Shown here: piece by piece, positions 41,895 through 51,151 of the stretch
Numbering within the stretch: position 1 is the first letter of the stretch
Layout: the number at the start of each line of letters is the position of its first letter
Assembly (NCBI RefSeq): GCF_002250625.1
Contig: NZ_NMVQ01000043.1
Coordinates: 1-64,000, forward strand
Length of the DNA: 64,000 bases
Reading direction: 5' to 3'
DNA from: Enemella dayhoffiae
GTDB taxonomy: Bacteria; Actinomycetota; Actinomycetes; Propionibacteriales; Propionibacteriaceae
Position numbers and translations under genes: made by a program
Notes under the pieces: model-generated
What the model was told of the DNA's origin: nothing
The model's database searches: none
Seen by the model: the letters and a program-made list of their open reading frames with translations, nothing else

Positions 41895-43229
41895 ATGAGC
41901 ACAACAGCCGCCACCCCCACGGTGATCACCGCGGTGTCGATGCTGCCCGAGCTCGACAACCTCGCACTGCTCACCGACGAACAAATCCTGGCCCTGATCG
42001 AGATGGCCGATGCGCAGGTTGCCGCGGCCCAGACCGCTCGCGCGCAGCTGGTCGCGGAGGCGCAGCAGCGCGAAGCGGCCGAACGGCTGCACCTGTGCTC
42101 GACCGCCACCTTCCTGACTCGGCAGCATCGGCACAGCAGCCGCGAGGCACGCCGGATCGTGAACCAGGCAACGACTCTGTTCGGCCGCTTCACCACGATC
42201 GCTGACGCCGCCTGCGCGGGGTTGCTGTCGGACAGCCAGATCCGCGGCATCCTCAACGGGCTTCAGAACCTCCCCGAGACTCTGTCGGCCGCAGAGTTGC
42301 AGCAGGCGCAGGAGCTGATGGTCGGGTTCGCCGCCGACTTCGCCCCCGACGACCTGCGCAAACTTTCCCTGCACGTCCGTCAAACCATTGATCCCGACGG
42401 CACCGACGCCGCCGAAGCCGCCCGTCTGGAAGCCGAACGGCTGCAGGCCGAGAAGAACCGGCGGCTGTCGTTGGCGCCGGATCATCACGGTTCCTACCTC
42501 CTGGCCGGCAAGCTCCCGCTCGCCGACGGGGAAGAACTCGCCGCGTTGTTGAAAGCCCACGAGTCGGCGCTGTGGCGAGTGGTCACGGGAACCGACGCGG
42601 TCCCGCCGACCCGGGCACAAATGCGGGCGGATGCGTTGATGATCCTCATCCGCCGGGCCGCGAAGGTCGGTGATGCACCCCGCAACGGCGGTGATCGTCC
42701 CCGGATCTCTGTGCTGGTGTCGTTGGAGACGTTGCGCACCGGGCTCGGTACGGCGCAGGTGTCGTGCGGGGAACACCTCTCGGCCACCGAACTCCGCCGG
42801 CTGGCGTGTGATGCCGACATCCTGCCAATCGTGATGAACGGCAAAGGCGTCCCGATGGAGGTCGGCACCCCGCAGCGGCTCGTCACCCCCGAAATCCGGG
42901 CCGCTCTCGTGGCCCGCGACAAGGGGTGTGTGTTCCCCGGCTGCACCCATCCGCCCGAGGACTGCGAGGCCCACCACATCCAACCGTGGTGGGCGTACGG
43001 CCCCACGAAACTGTGGAACCTGGTGCTGCTGTGCCCACACCACCACCGCCAGGTCGAACCCGCCCGCGACCGACCCTGGAATGCCGACAACCCCGAACGC
43101 TGGGCCATCAGACTCGACACCGACGGGTTGCCGTTCGTGATCCCGCCGACGTGTTTCAACGCGGACCGGAAGCCCACCCGCCATGCCCGCTTCCGAATAC
43201 CCCGACCCCGTGACCCGAACGCTCCCTGA
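41895..43229 (+). CDS. DUF222/HNH endonuclease (REP13E12 family)
   Basis: A 444-residue protein. The N-terminal DUF222 region is helical and Gln/Ala/Leu-rich. The C-terminal HNH domain has CVFPGCTHPPEDCEAHHIQP with the metal Cys and His residues, then LWNLVLLCPHHHRQVEP. This family is repeated many times in actinobacterial genomes and behaves like a mobile or domesticated element; its target is unknown. It sits beside decayed genes and dispersed repeats. Confidence 0.9.
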   Translation: MSTTAATPTVITAVSMLPELDNLALLTDEQILALIEMADAQVAAAQTARAQLVAEAQQREAAERLHLCSTATFLTRQHRHSSREARRIVNQATTLFGRFTTIADAACAGLLSDSQIRGILNGLQNLPETLSAAELQQAQELMVGFAADFAPDDLRKLSLHVRQTIDPDGTDAAEAARLEAERLQAEKNRRLSLAPDHHGSYLLAGKLPLADGEELAALLKAHESALWRVVTGTDAVPPTRAQMRADALMILIRRAAKVGDAPRNGGDRPRISVLVSLETLRTGLGTAQVSCGEHLSATELRRLACDADILPIVMNGKGVPMEVGTPQRLVTPEIRAALVARDKGCVFPGCTHPPEDCEAHHIQPWWAYGPTKLWNLVLLCPHHHRQVEPARDRPWNADNPERWAIRLDTDGLPFVIPPTCFNADRKPTRHARFRIPRPRDPNAP

Positions 43230-43273
43230 CCTACTCGTGGAACGTAGAGGTTAGGAAAGTGACTTCGGCGGGC

Positions 43274-43741
43274 TCAGCCGGCGTGGGCGAGGACGACGGG
43301 ATCCTCGCATCCCTTGGCGAAGCCGGCGATCCGGGCGCGGATCTCGCGGCCGAGCAGCCAACGGCCGATCGGTTCGGCGATGGGACGCAGCCACCCCGGC
43401 CGGATCGTCCAGCTGTACTTCCACACGGCCCGCGTTCCCGACCCCTCGGCGGTGAACCGCCAGCCCCCGGCGAAGCTGGCGAAGAACCAGGGACCGGTCT
43501 CCATGGTCATCCCGACCGAGGTCGGGGGACGCCAGGCGGCGTACCGACTCACCATCACCGGCCCGAGCCGTGACCACGTCTTCGTGCGCACTCCCTTGCC
43601 GCCGCCGACCGCCCCGTCGAGATGCTGTTGGCGCCGGATGAACGGGTCCCACCGGAGCCTGGTCGGGCCGGTGGTCTGCGACACGGCGAAGGCGACCTCC
43701 GGTGCGACCGGGACCCACATCTCGGCGACGGTCTGTGGCAT
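43274..43741 (-). CDS. SRPBCC-family (START-like) protein
   Basis: A 155-residue small ligand-binding fold. VAEMWVPVAPEVAFAVSQT starts the domain; RWDPFIRRQQHLDG and the late strand AVWKYSWTIRPGW follow, with a C-terminal helix LGREIRARIAGFAKGC. I use the ATG at 43741, where family resemblance begins; in-frame ATGs at 43777 and 43789 are possible. Function unknown; lipid or polyketide binding is usual in this fold. Confidence 0.75.
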   Translation of the reverse strand: MPQTVAEMWVPVAPEVAFAVSQTTGPTRLRWDPFIRRQQHLDGAVGGGKGVRTKTWSRLGPVMVSRYAAWRPPTSVGMTMETGPWFFASFAGGWRFTAEGSGTRAVWKYSWTIRPGWLRPIAEPIGRWLLGREIRARIAGFAKGCEDPVVLAHAG

Positions 43742-43843
43742 GGAGCGGACCGTAACGCTCCCCCGGGGGGTGATCATCGTCGCCCGCACCCAGGTCGCAG
43801 ACCGGTCACTGACGGTTCACCCGGGCCTCCTAGGATCGCGAAC

Positions 43844-44683
43844 GTGAACTGGCTGCAATTCGATTCCCTGGTCAACGCCCGCGATGTCGGTGGTACGCCG
43901 ACCACCGACGGCGGTGAGATCCGCCCCGGCCGGCTGCTGCGCAGCGACAACCTGCAGGACCTCACCACCGCCGATGTCGACCAGCTGCTGGCCCTCGGGC
44001 TGACCGACGTGGTCGACCTGCGTTCGGCCTACGAGGTGCACCACACCGGTGCCGGGCCGCTGGTCGGCGATGACCGAGTCCGCCTGCACCACTATTCGTT
44101 CATCCCCGAGCGCTATGACGCCGCCGACAGCGACGACCTGGACGACGTGCTGCCAGACAACACCGAACGCAAAGGCGCCCGCCGCGACACCGCAGGCAAG
44201 GAACTGCCCGGTGACGCGCTTCCCTTCCAGGGCAAGAAACCGAGCATCCAGGTCGACGACGCGTACGCCTCCACCTACCTCTCCTTCCTGGCCGAACGGC
44301 CGGAGTCGGTGATCGGTGCGCTGCGGGTGATCGCCAACGCCGAGGGCGCGACCCTGGTGCACTGCGCCGCCGGCAAGGACCGGACCGGGACCGCGGTCGC
44401 TCTCGCCCTGCTGCTCGCCGGCGCCGAGGAGGAAGCGGTGATCGCCGACTATGCCGCCTCATCGGAACGGATGGAGCTGATCATCGGTCGGCTGCTCGGT
44501 TCGGAGACCTATCGGGCCAACCTGAGCGGACGCAGCCTCGACTCGCACATGACCCGTCCGGAGACCATGCGCGCCTTCTTGGCGTACGCCACCCGCGAGC
44601 ACGGGGGAATCGAACCGATGCTGAACACCCTCGGCTGGCGCGAGGAGGACACCCGGGCGATGCGCGCCAAACTCCGCGACTGA
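43844..44683 (+). CDS. Tyrosine-protein phosphatase of the PtpB/SIW14-like type
   Basis: A 279-residue phosphatase. The P-loop is LVHCAAGKDRTGTA with the nucleophilic Cys near residue 170. The N-terminus has FDSLVNARDVGG and LLRSDNLQDLT, typical of this family. The extra basic residue in the P-loop (GKDR) resembles lipid or dual-specificity enzymes such as mycobacterial PtpB. GTG start at 43844; the much longer in-frame ORF upstream lies antisense to the SRPBCC gene. Confidence 0.9.
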   Translation: MNWLQFDSLVNARDVGGTPTTDGGEIRPGRLLRSDNLQDLTTADVDQLLALGLTDVVDLRSAYEVHHTGAGPLVGDDRVRLHHYSFIPERYDAADSDDLDDVLPDNTERKGARRDTAGKELPGDALPFQGKKPSIQVDDAYASTYLSFLAERPESVIGALRVIANAEGATLVHCAAGKDRTGTAVALALLLAGAEEEAVIADYAASSERMELIIGRLLGSETYRANLSGRSLDSHMTRPETMRAFLAYATREHGGIEPMLNTLGWREEDTRAMRAKLRD

Positions 44684-44752
44684 CCGCCGCGGTCGCCCGG
44701 CCCGGCCCGTCGACCCGGTAACGTCCCGACCAGTGTGAGGGAAGGGGGTGCC

Positions 44753-46081
44753 GTGGACCGCTGCCCCAACTGTCAGGCGCAGGTGACTGCGGCGGCACCC
44801 ACCTGCCCGAACTGCGGCCTGCCCCGTCGCGACGAGGAGGCGACCGCGATCCATCGGGCGCCCAGTCCGCAGACCCACCTGGCCGAGCCCACGGAGCAAT
44901 CCCGGGGCCCACGCGCCCGGGCGATGATTCCGGTCACCGCCGGGCTCCTCGTGCTGGCCGTGATCGCCGGGATTCTGACCGCCTTCCAGTTGCGCGGACA
45001 GAACCCGTTCGGCTCGGGTCCGGCCGCCTCCGCCAGCCCTGGCACGTCCTCCGCGACGTCCCCACCCGGTCCGACGCCCCGAGCGCCCACCCCGCCGGTC
45101 GCCCCAGATCCGCCCGAACCGACCCTGGACGGGGCCTGGGCGGAGGTGGCCGCGCGAGCCGACGGCAGCGTACGCCGGGTGATCGCGAGCACCTGTTCCG
45201 GAACCGGCATCGGGTCGGCGTACGCGGTCGGCCCGGACACCCTCGCCACCGCCTGGCACTCCGTCGCGGGGGCGCGGTCCGTCGGTGTCGTCGATGCCGC
45301 CGGGGTGGTGTCGGCCGAGGTGGTCAAGGTGCAGCCCGAGGCCAACCTCGCCCTGCTGCGCACCGCCCGGCCGCTCGGCGCCCCCGCCCTGTCGATCGGC
45401 ACCAGGCCGCTGGCCGTGGGCGACGAGGCGCTGGTGCTGGGCCGGAGCGCCCGCGGCCCCGACCCGCTGCGCGGTCGCCCCGCGGCCCGGACCGGTCAGG
45501 TGCAGGAGGTCGGCCAACGCGCCCCGGCACCGGAGGGGGAGGCGCAGATCAGCCGGATGGGCGGAGAGTTCGACCCCGGGCTGGCCGGTGCTCCCGTGCT
45601 GGGGCGGGACGGGACCCTGCTCGGCATGGTGATCGAGACCGCCCCGGACCAGACCAACCCGCACCAGTTCCAACTGGCCGAACTGGGCGCCCTGATCGAT
45701 CCGCTGCTCGGCCCGACCGGGCAACCTCCGCCGCCCGCGGGCTGCCCCCATCCGGCCGGCCCGAAGTTTCCCCCGACCGTGACCGGTGGCGCTCCGGAGC
45801 CGACCCGGGCGGCGATCGGCCGGCTGGTCGCCGCCCTGAACGCCGGCCGCCTCGACGAGGCGTACGCCCAGCTCGACGGGGAGGCGAAGCAGACCCATCC
45901 GCGCGAGGGCCTGGCCCGCGACTGGACCGGACGGGTGGTGGTGTCGGCCCAGGTCGAGCCCGACGGTGCCGAGGCGGTGGCCACGCTGACGGTGATCGGC
46001 ACCGGCTGTCAGCGATACCGGGTCGCGGTCTCCGGGGAGCAGCTCACCCGCTGGCAGCAGGCCGAGTTCCCCGGTTGCTGA
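44753..46081 (+). CDS. Zinc-ribbon membrane protein with a trypsin-like pseudo-protease domain
   Basis: A 442-residue protein. An N-terminal double CxxC zinc ribbon (RCPNCQAQ and CPNCGLP) precedes one helix (MIPVTAGLLVLAVIAGILTA), then a Pro/Ser linker and an extracellular trypsin-like domain. The His motif survives as TLATAWHSVAG. The usual Asp position reads EANLALLRT and the Ser region reads GLAGAPVLGRDG in place of GNSGGPV, so Asp and Ser are replaced by Asn and Ala. Peptidase activity is therefore unlikely. A C-terminal domain (residues about 350-442) may be NTF2-like. GTG 44753 is preferred over GTG 44735. Confidence 0.75.
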   Translation: MDRCPNCQAQVTAAAPTCPNCGLPRRDEEATAIHRAPSPQTHLAEPTEQSRGPRARAMIPVTAGLLVLAVIAGILTAFQLRGQNPFGSGPAASASPGTSSATSPPGPTPRAPTPPVAPDPPEPTLDGAWAEVAARADGSVRRVIASTCSGTGIGSAYAVGPDTLATAWHSVAGARSVGVVDAAGVVSAEVVKVQPEANLALLRTARPLGAPALSIGTRPLAVGDEALVLGRSARGPDPLRGRPAARTGQVQEVGQRAPAPEGEAQISRMGGEFDPGLAGAPVLGRDGTLLGMVIETAPDQTNPHQFQLAELGALIDPLLGPTGQPPPPAGCPHPAGPKFPPTVTGGAPEPTRAAIGRLVAALNAGRLDEAYAQLDGEAKQTHPREGLARDWTGRVVVSAQVEPDGAEAVATLTVIGTGCQRYRVAVSGEQLTRWQQAEFPGC

Positions 46082-46093
46082 GCGGGGCTCGCC

Positions 46094-47137
46094 TCAGGCC
46101 TCGACGATGTTGTCGAACGTGGCGATCGTGTTGCGCACCTCGACCGGGATCTCCTCACCCACCTGCGGCGGATCCACCTTGCTGGGCAGGAAAACCAGGG
46201 AGGTCTGCATGTGTGGCGGCTCGACGAACCAACGCTTCGACCCGCCGATGGTGAACGGCGAGAGCGCCAGGCCGGCCGCCTCGAGGCCGCCGGTGGCGAA
46301 GGAGATCGCCCGCTGCCGGACCGTGTGCACCGCACTGGGCGCCTCCAGTCCGATCCCGTTCGACGTGCCCCCGGACACGACGACCACATAACCGTCGGTC
46401 ACCGAAGGGCGCTGCCAATAACCCATCCGCTCGCCACGCTTGACCGGGTGCACGTCCAGCACGGTCGCGGTGGTCTTCAGCGCCCCGGGGTCGCCCAGCC
46501 AGAGCTGGGTCCCCATCCGCAGTCGGCACCGGCCGGCGCCGAGCTGGGCGTTCACCGCCTGGTAGTCCTCGGTGCTCAGGTGGGAGAACCACACCGGCGC
46601 ATCCGCCACGTCGCGCGCCATCCGGGCCAGGGTCTCGGCCTCCTGCCGATTGCCGCGGCCGGCCAGCGGCAGGTGGATGGTCCACCCGTCGAGCTGCAGG
46701 AATTCCTGCCAAGCGGCCAGCGCCTGCAGGTCCTCACTCGGCAGGCCGTGCCGCTTCATGCTGGTCAACACCTCGACCAGCACCCGGATCCGGTCCCCGC
46801 CCAGGTTGGCGAGCACCTCGAGATCGGTGAGCCGCGACACGGTCACCACGACCCGCGGATCGCGGGCCTGGGCGACCGCGTGCGGATCGTTCGGCTCCCA
46901 CGGCAGCATGATCACGATGTCGCCGGCGAACTCGTCCTTGATCGAGGCGGCCTCCCCGGGAGTGCCAACGGCCAAGGTGTCCAGGCCGAGGGCGGTGGCC
47001 TCGGCGGCCAGTCGGGACAGGCCGAAGCCATAGCCGTTGCCCTTGGCCACCGGCACCAGGCCGGGAGTGCGGTCCACCTGACGGCGCAGGTGCTGGCGCC
47101 AGCGGTCGACGTCGATGGTCAGTGTCAGTCCGGTCAC
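46094..47137 (-). CDS. Alanine-racemase-like PLP enzyme
   Basis: A 347-residue protein with the alanine racemase N-terminal barrel. The PLP lysine is in VPVAKGNGYGFG (K32). HGLPSEDLQALAAW and FSHLSTEDYQAVNAQ follow the barrel pattern. The C-terminal domain is less typical and the usual second catalytic Tyr motif is not obvious (GYWQRPS may be a variant). GTG 47137 is the start; longer frames run into the TetR gene. The nearby FemX gene suggests peptidoglycan precursor or bridge metabolism, but the substrate is not certain. Confidence 0.82.
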   Translation of the reverse strand: MTGLTLTIDVDRWRQHLRRQVDRTPGLVPVAKGNGYGFGLSRLAAEATALGLDTLAVGTPGEAASIKDEFAGDIVIMLPWEPNDPHAVAQARDPRVVVTVSRLTDLEVLANLGGDRIRVLVEVLTSMKRHGLPSEDLQALAAWQEFLQLDGWTIHLPLAGRGNRQEAETLARMARDVADAPVWFSHLSTEDYQAVNAQLGAGRCRLRMGTQLWLGDPGALKTTATVLDVHPVKRGERMGYWQRPSVTDGYVVVVSGGTSNGIGLEAPSAVHTVRQRAISFATGGLEAAGLALSPFTIGGSKRWFVEPPHMQTSLVFLPSKVDPPQVGEEIPVEVRNTIATFDNIVEA

Positions 47138-47213
47138 GGATGCCACGTTACCGAGCCCGGTGTCTGTCCGATGCGGCACCGCCCGATCCGAGGGACCGGG
47201 TGGGCCCAACCGG

Positions 47214-47837
47214 TCAGCCGAACAGGGTCGGCAGCAGGGAGGTGGCGGTCTGGTGCAACTCGGGCAGCGCGCCCGGCTGATCCGCCAGCGAGCGCAGCAG
47301 CGCCCGCTCGAGCACCCCGTCCAGCATCGCGTACGCCGTGGCAACGGGGATCGTCAGCGCCAGCCCGGACAGGTCGGCGTAGCGGTCGAGGACGCGGCCG
47401 ATCATCTGCGCCAACTGCCCGTCGATGTCCAGCACATCGCGTCGTAGTTGCGGATCGAACATGCTCTGCGTGCGCAGGTCATACCAGAGCCGGTGCATCG
47501 GCGCATCGTCGCGGATCGTCTGGATGAGCTTGTCGGCAAAGGCCTCGAGCAGCTCCTCCGGTGTACTCGAGTCGGCCACCACCGAGTCGTAGCGGTGCAC
47601 GCACTGTCGCTTGTAGTGGCGCACGCAGTAGCGGATCAGCTCGGTCTTGTCCCGGAAGTAGTAGTGGACCACGCCGTGGGTGTAGGGCGAGTTCGACGCG
47701 ATCTCGCGGAGGCTGGTGCGGGCGTATCCCAACTCACCGAGCGTGCGCAGAGCAGAATCTGCGAGGCGGTCGCGCCGCTCGTCGTAGCTCCCCTCGCCGC
47801 GCCGCGGGGTGCGGGCGGCGGTTGGTGTGGTAGCCAT
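47214..47837 (-). CDS. TetR/AcrR-family regulator
   Basis: A 207-residue regulator with RLADSALRTLGELGYARTSL and SPYTHGVVHYYFRDKTELI as helix-turn-helix, then a helical domain. It lies between FemX and the alanine-racemase-like gene on the same strand, so it may be cotranscribed. Ligand and targets unknown. Confidence 0.88.
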   Translation of the reverse strand: MATTPTAARTPRRGEGSYDERRDRLADSALRTLGELGYARTSLREIASNSPYTHGVVHYYFRDKTELIRYCVRHYKRQCVHRYDSVVADSSTPEELLEAFADKLIQTIRDDAPMHRLWYDLRTQSMFDPQLRRDVLDIDGQLAQMIGRVLDRYADLSGLALTIPVATAYAMLDGVLERALLRSLADQPGALPELHQTATSLLPTLFG

Positions 47838-47890
47838 TGCGCAACTGTACGCCTGCGCCGTGAAAAGCCGGGCAAAACCTTAAAATTGTC

Positions 47891-49159
47891 TCATTCAGAC
47901 CGTTGCGCGTCGCGGACCAGGCGGCCCACGGCCCGGGCCGGGCCGCGCCCGGCCCCCACCGCCCCGGTGACCACCCGCATCGGGTTGCGGACGAGGCCGC
48001 GGGCCGCGGCGACCAGGGCGCCCCGGTTCACGTAGGCGTCGAAGGCGCGGTAGAGCGCCCGGTTGATCGGCAGGTCCCATTCGCCGAGGTACTCCACCGC
48101 CCGCCCGCCGGTGCCGACCTTGAACTGGATCAGCCCCAGGTGCGGGTCGTCGGCCTCCAGTCCCTCGGTGATCCCGCGCAGGTCATAGACGGTCGCGCCG
48201 GCGGCCAGGGCGTCGGTGATCATCCGCCACTGCACCGCGTTGGAACCGCGCACCTCGCGCTTGTGGCTGGTGGAGGCGCCATAGGAATACCAGGCGTGCT
48301 GGCCGACCCGGACCCAGGTGGTGGCGGCGACCAGATCGCCCTCGTGCTCGGCGAGATAGAGCCGGATCCGGTCGCCGTCCTCGGCGGTCAGCGCGTCCCA
48401 CATCGTCTCGAAATAGGAGAGCGGACGCGGGGTGAACCCGTCCCGCTCGGCGGTCTCGGCGTACACCTCGTGGAAACGCCCCAGCTCGGCGCGCCCGCCG
48501 AGGCGGACCTGCACGCCGGCCTTCTCGGCCTTCTTGATGTTGCGCCGCCAGAGCTGGTTCATCCGCTTCAACAGCTCCTCGGGAGTCTTCGGCGTACCGT
48601 TCGGATGCGCCAGCGGCAGCCAGAAGTTGAACCGCGGCTGCCCGGCCGCGAAGCCCGCGCTCTCCGGCTTCGGCGGCAGCCAGCCGAGGTGGCGCAGCTG
48701 GTTGCGCACCCGGGTCGCGTCGAGGTTCGTCTCGTCGGGCGTCGCGTCGGACAGCGCGTGGATCGCGGGGTCGGAGATCGCGGCCTTGATCGTGTCGGCG
48801 TCCCAGGCCCGGACCAGCACGGTGGGTCCGATGCGTACGCCGAAGGCGCCCTGATTGCGGCAGTGCCGCACCAACGCCGGCAGCAGCCGTTCGACGTCGA
48901 CGCTCGCCCAGTCCACCACCGGCCCCTCCGGCAGGTAGGCCAGATAGCGCTTCAACCGGGGCACCTGGCGGTAGAGCACCAGCGCCGCACCGACCATCGG
49001 GCTGCCGTCGGCGTCGAGGTCGAAGAAGCCCAGCGACTCCGACCCCCACTCCGACTTCACCTTCGCCCACGCCGGCGTCTGCAGAAAGCTCGCCGAGGGC
49101 TGGGCCCGGATGAAGTCGAGGTGCTTGGCGGTCGAGATGGTCCTTACCTGGATCGTCAC
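47891..49159 (-). CDS. FemABX-type aminoacyltransferase
   Basis: A 422-residue peptidyltransferase of the Fem/MurM family, which adds amino acids from tRNA to peptidoglycan lipid precursors. FLQTPAWAKVKSEWGSESLG is the family start. LKRMNQLWRRNIKKAEKAGV marks the coiled region between the two GNAT folds, and YGASTSHKREVRGSNAVQW with YDLRGITEGL marks the second GNAT fold. It starts 18 nt after the PrsW stop and may be in the same transcript. Confidence 0.9.
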   Translation of the reverse strand: MTIQVRTISTAKHLDFIRAQPSASFLQTPAWAKVKSEWGSESLGFFDLDADGSPMVGAALVLYRQVPRLKRYLAYLPEGPVVDWASVDVERLLPALVRHCRNQGAFGVRIGPTVLVRAWDADTIKAAISDPAIHALSDATPDETNLDATRVRNQLRHLGWLPPKPESAGFAAGQPRFNFWLPLAHPNGTPKTPEELLKRMNQLWRRNIKKAEKAGVQVRLGGRAELGRFHEVYAETAERDGFTPRPLSYFETMWDALTAEDGDRIRLYLAEHEGDLVAATTWVRVGQHAWYSYGASTSHKREVRGSNAVQWRMITDALAAGATVYDLRGITEGLEADDPHLGLIQFKVGTGGRAVEYLGEWDLPINRALYRAFDAYVNRGALVAAARGLVRNPMRVVTGAVGAGRGPARAVGRLVRDAQRSE

Positions 49160-49177
49160 GGCCCAGAATCTACAGGC

Positions 49178-50416
49178 TCAGCCCATGGGGTACGCCGTGC
49201 CGGGCGCCCCCGGCATCGGTGACCAGCCGCTGGCGTGCGGGGCCAACTGCTGATCCACCCACTGCTTGTTGTTGCTGAGCAGGCCGACCAGTCCGTCGTG
49301 CTGGGTGAGCAGTTCGGGGCTGAGCTGCTGGTTGCGCCGCTGCTGGTCGTCGAGCCGGTCCCGGACGAACGCGAGCTCGGTGGCGTTGTCGCGGAACGCC
49401 TGCAGCCGGGTCCGCTCCTCCTTGCCCCGCGACTGCGCAGCCGCCAACTGCTGCTTGCGGCCCTTCAGGTGACCCAGCCAGCCGGCCTCGGTGGGCGAGA
49501 TCCAACCGGAGTGCACCATCACCGGCAGCTGCTGCTGCACCACCCGGCCCTCGCGGCGGAACGCGAAGACGGCCATCACCACGATGCAGATGAAGGCGGG
49601 CAGCGCCACCAGCACGAGCATGCCGAAAAAGGCGCCGATGCCGAGGAAGGTCGATCCGTTGTGCAGCGCATGCAGCAGCACCGCCGCGCACCAGCCGAGG
49701 AACGGCCAGATGAACCGCATCGCGCCGCGGGAGTTCATCCCCTTCCAGATCCCGATCGCCGTCATCGCGGTATAGATCGAGTGCGAGAAGGCGCCCAGGC
49801 CGAGCCGGATTCCGGCCAGCAGCAGCGCCTCGCCGACGGTCTTCTGGCCGGCGATGTACATCAGGTCCTCGATGAAGGAGAAGCCGATCCCGATGAATCC
49901 GGCGTACACCAGGGCGTCGGTCAGGCTGTTGAACTCACCCCGGCCACGTCGGCTGGTCAGCAGGATCAGCACCAGGAACAGCGCCTTCGCCGACTCTTCG
50001 GCCAGCGGCGCCGCGATCGTCGCGCCGAAGAAGTCGCCACTGCCGCCGACCGCCGACAGCAGGAGGTTGAAGATCACCACCAGGATCAGGCACACCCCGC
50101 CACCCCAGAAGAAGGCGGCCACTAGCAGGTGCGGCGGCTCGGGCTCCCAGCGGTCGAGCCACAGCAGCAGCAGGACACCGATGCTCGAGACGAGCGCACT
50201 GCACAGGATTGCCAGCAGCGCGATCCCCTTGTTGCTGGTCCCGATGGTGGTCAGCAGCACGAGCGCCCCCATCACCAGGGAGCCGAGGATGATCGTGATG
50301 ATGGGCAGGACGAGCATCTGCTTCTTGCGCATCACCGGCCAGCCGGGGCGGCTCGCTGGGCGGTAGGGCATCGGCGACTGCTGCGGCGGCGGGTACGACA
50401 TGGACGGCTGGGTCAT
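49178..50416 (-). CDS. PrsW-family intramembrane metalloprotease
   Basis: A 412-residue membrane protein with about eight helices. PrsW motifs are LAEESAKALFL (EExxK), GFSFIEDLMY (FExxE-like), GAFSHSIYTAMTAIG and LLHALHNGS. The C-terminal about 120 residues are cytosolic and Gln-rich. PrsW relatives cleave anti-sigma factors in the membrane. The ATG at 50416 is preferred to the upstream in-frame GTG at 50422. Confidence 0.88.
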   Translation of the reverse strand: MTQPSMSYPPPQQSPMPYRPASRPGWPVMRKKQMLVLPIITIILGSLVMGALVLLTTIGTSNKGIALLAILCSALVSSIGVLLLLWLDRWEPEPPHLLVAAFFWGGGVCLILVVIFNLLLSAVGGSGDFFGATIAAPLAEESAKALFLVLILLTSRRGRGEFNSLTDALVYAGFIGIGFSFIEDLMYIAGQKTVGEALLLAGIRLGLGAFSHSIYTAMTAIGIWKGMNSRGAMRFIWPFLGWCAAVLLHALHNGSTFLGIGAFFGMLVLVALPAFICIVVMAVFAFRREGRVVQQQLPVMVHSGWISPTEAGWLGHLKGRKQQLAAAQSRGKEERTRLQAFRDNATELAFVRDRLDDQQRRNQQLSPELLTQHDGLVGLLSNNKQWVDQQLAPHASGWSPMPGAPGTAYPMG

Positions 50417-50443
50417 GACCACCAGCGTAGGCTGCGATCGGGG

Positions 50444-51151
50444 TCAGATTCGCGATTGCGAATCAGCGATCAGCCGATATCCGAGGCCGGGTTCGGTGAT
50501 CAGGTACGCCGGGTGACTCGGGTCCGGTTCGAGCTTGCGGCGCAGCGTGGCCAGATAGACGCGCAGGTACTGGGTCTCACGTTCGTGACCGGGACCCCAC
50601 ACGTCGTTGAGGATCTGGATCTGGCTGACCAGGGCACCCGCGTTGCGCGCCAGCAGGTCCAGGATCCGCCACTCGGTCGGGGTCAGCCGCACGGCGACTC
50701 CGTCCACGGTGACCTCGGCGCGACTCCGGTCGATGGCGATCGGGCCGGCCGTGACGACCCGCGCCTCGTCCCCACCGGTCGCCACGGCGCGTCGCAACCC
50801 GGCCCGGATCCGGGCCAGCAGCTCGTTCATCGCGAAAGGTTTGGTGACGTAGTCGTCGGCCCCGGCGTCCAGCGCCTCGACCTTGTCATCGCTGGTGTGC
50901 CGGGCCGAGAGCACGATGATCGGTACCTGGGACCAGCCCCGGATGCCGGCGATGACGTCCAGGCCGTCGGCGTCCGGCAACCCCAGGTCCAGCAGCACGA
51001 GGTCCACGTGGCGTTCGCTGCTGGCCCGCAGCGCCCCGGCCGCCGAGGCTGCGCTGATGGTGGCGAAGCCGCGGGCGTGCAGGTTGATCTCGACGGCCTT
51101 GACCAGGCTCGGCTCGTCGTCGACGACCAGAATCGTCGGCCGGTCAGTCAT
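50444..51151 (-). CDS. kdpE: KdpE response regulator
   Basis: A 235-residue OmpR-type regulator. Receiver domain: LVVDDEPSL, phospho-Asp in LVLLDLGLPDADG (about D53), and conserved Lys in YVTKPFAMNEL. The winged-helix output domain has LTPTEWRILDLLARNAGALV and YLRVYLATLRRKLE. It overlaps the kdpD stop by 8 nt. It should activate the kdp operon when K+ is low. Confidence 0.95.
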   Translation of the reverse strand: MTDRPTILVVDDEPSLVKAVEINLHARGFATISAASAAGALRASSERHVDLVLLDLGLPDADGLDVIAGIRGWSQVPIIVLSARHTSDDKVEALDAGADDYVTKPFAMNELLARIRAGLRRAVATGGDEARVVTAGPIAIDRSRAEVTVDGVAVRLTPTEWRILDLLARNAGALVSQIQILNDVWGPGHERETQYLRVYLATLRRKLEPDPSHPAYLITEPGLGYRLIADSQSRI

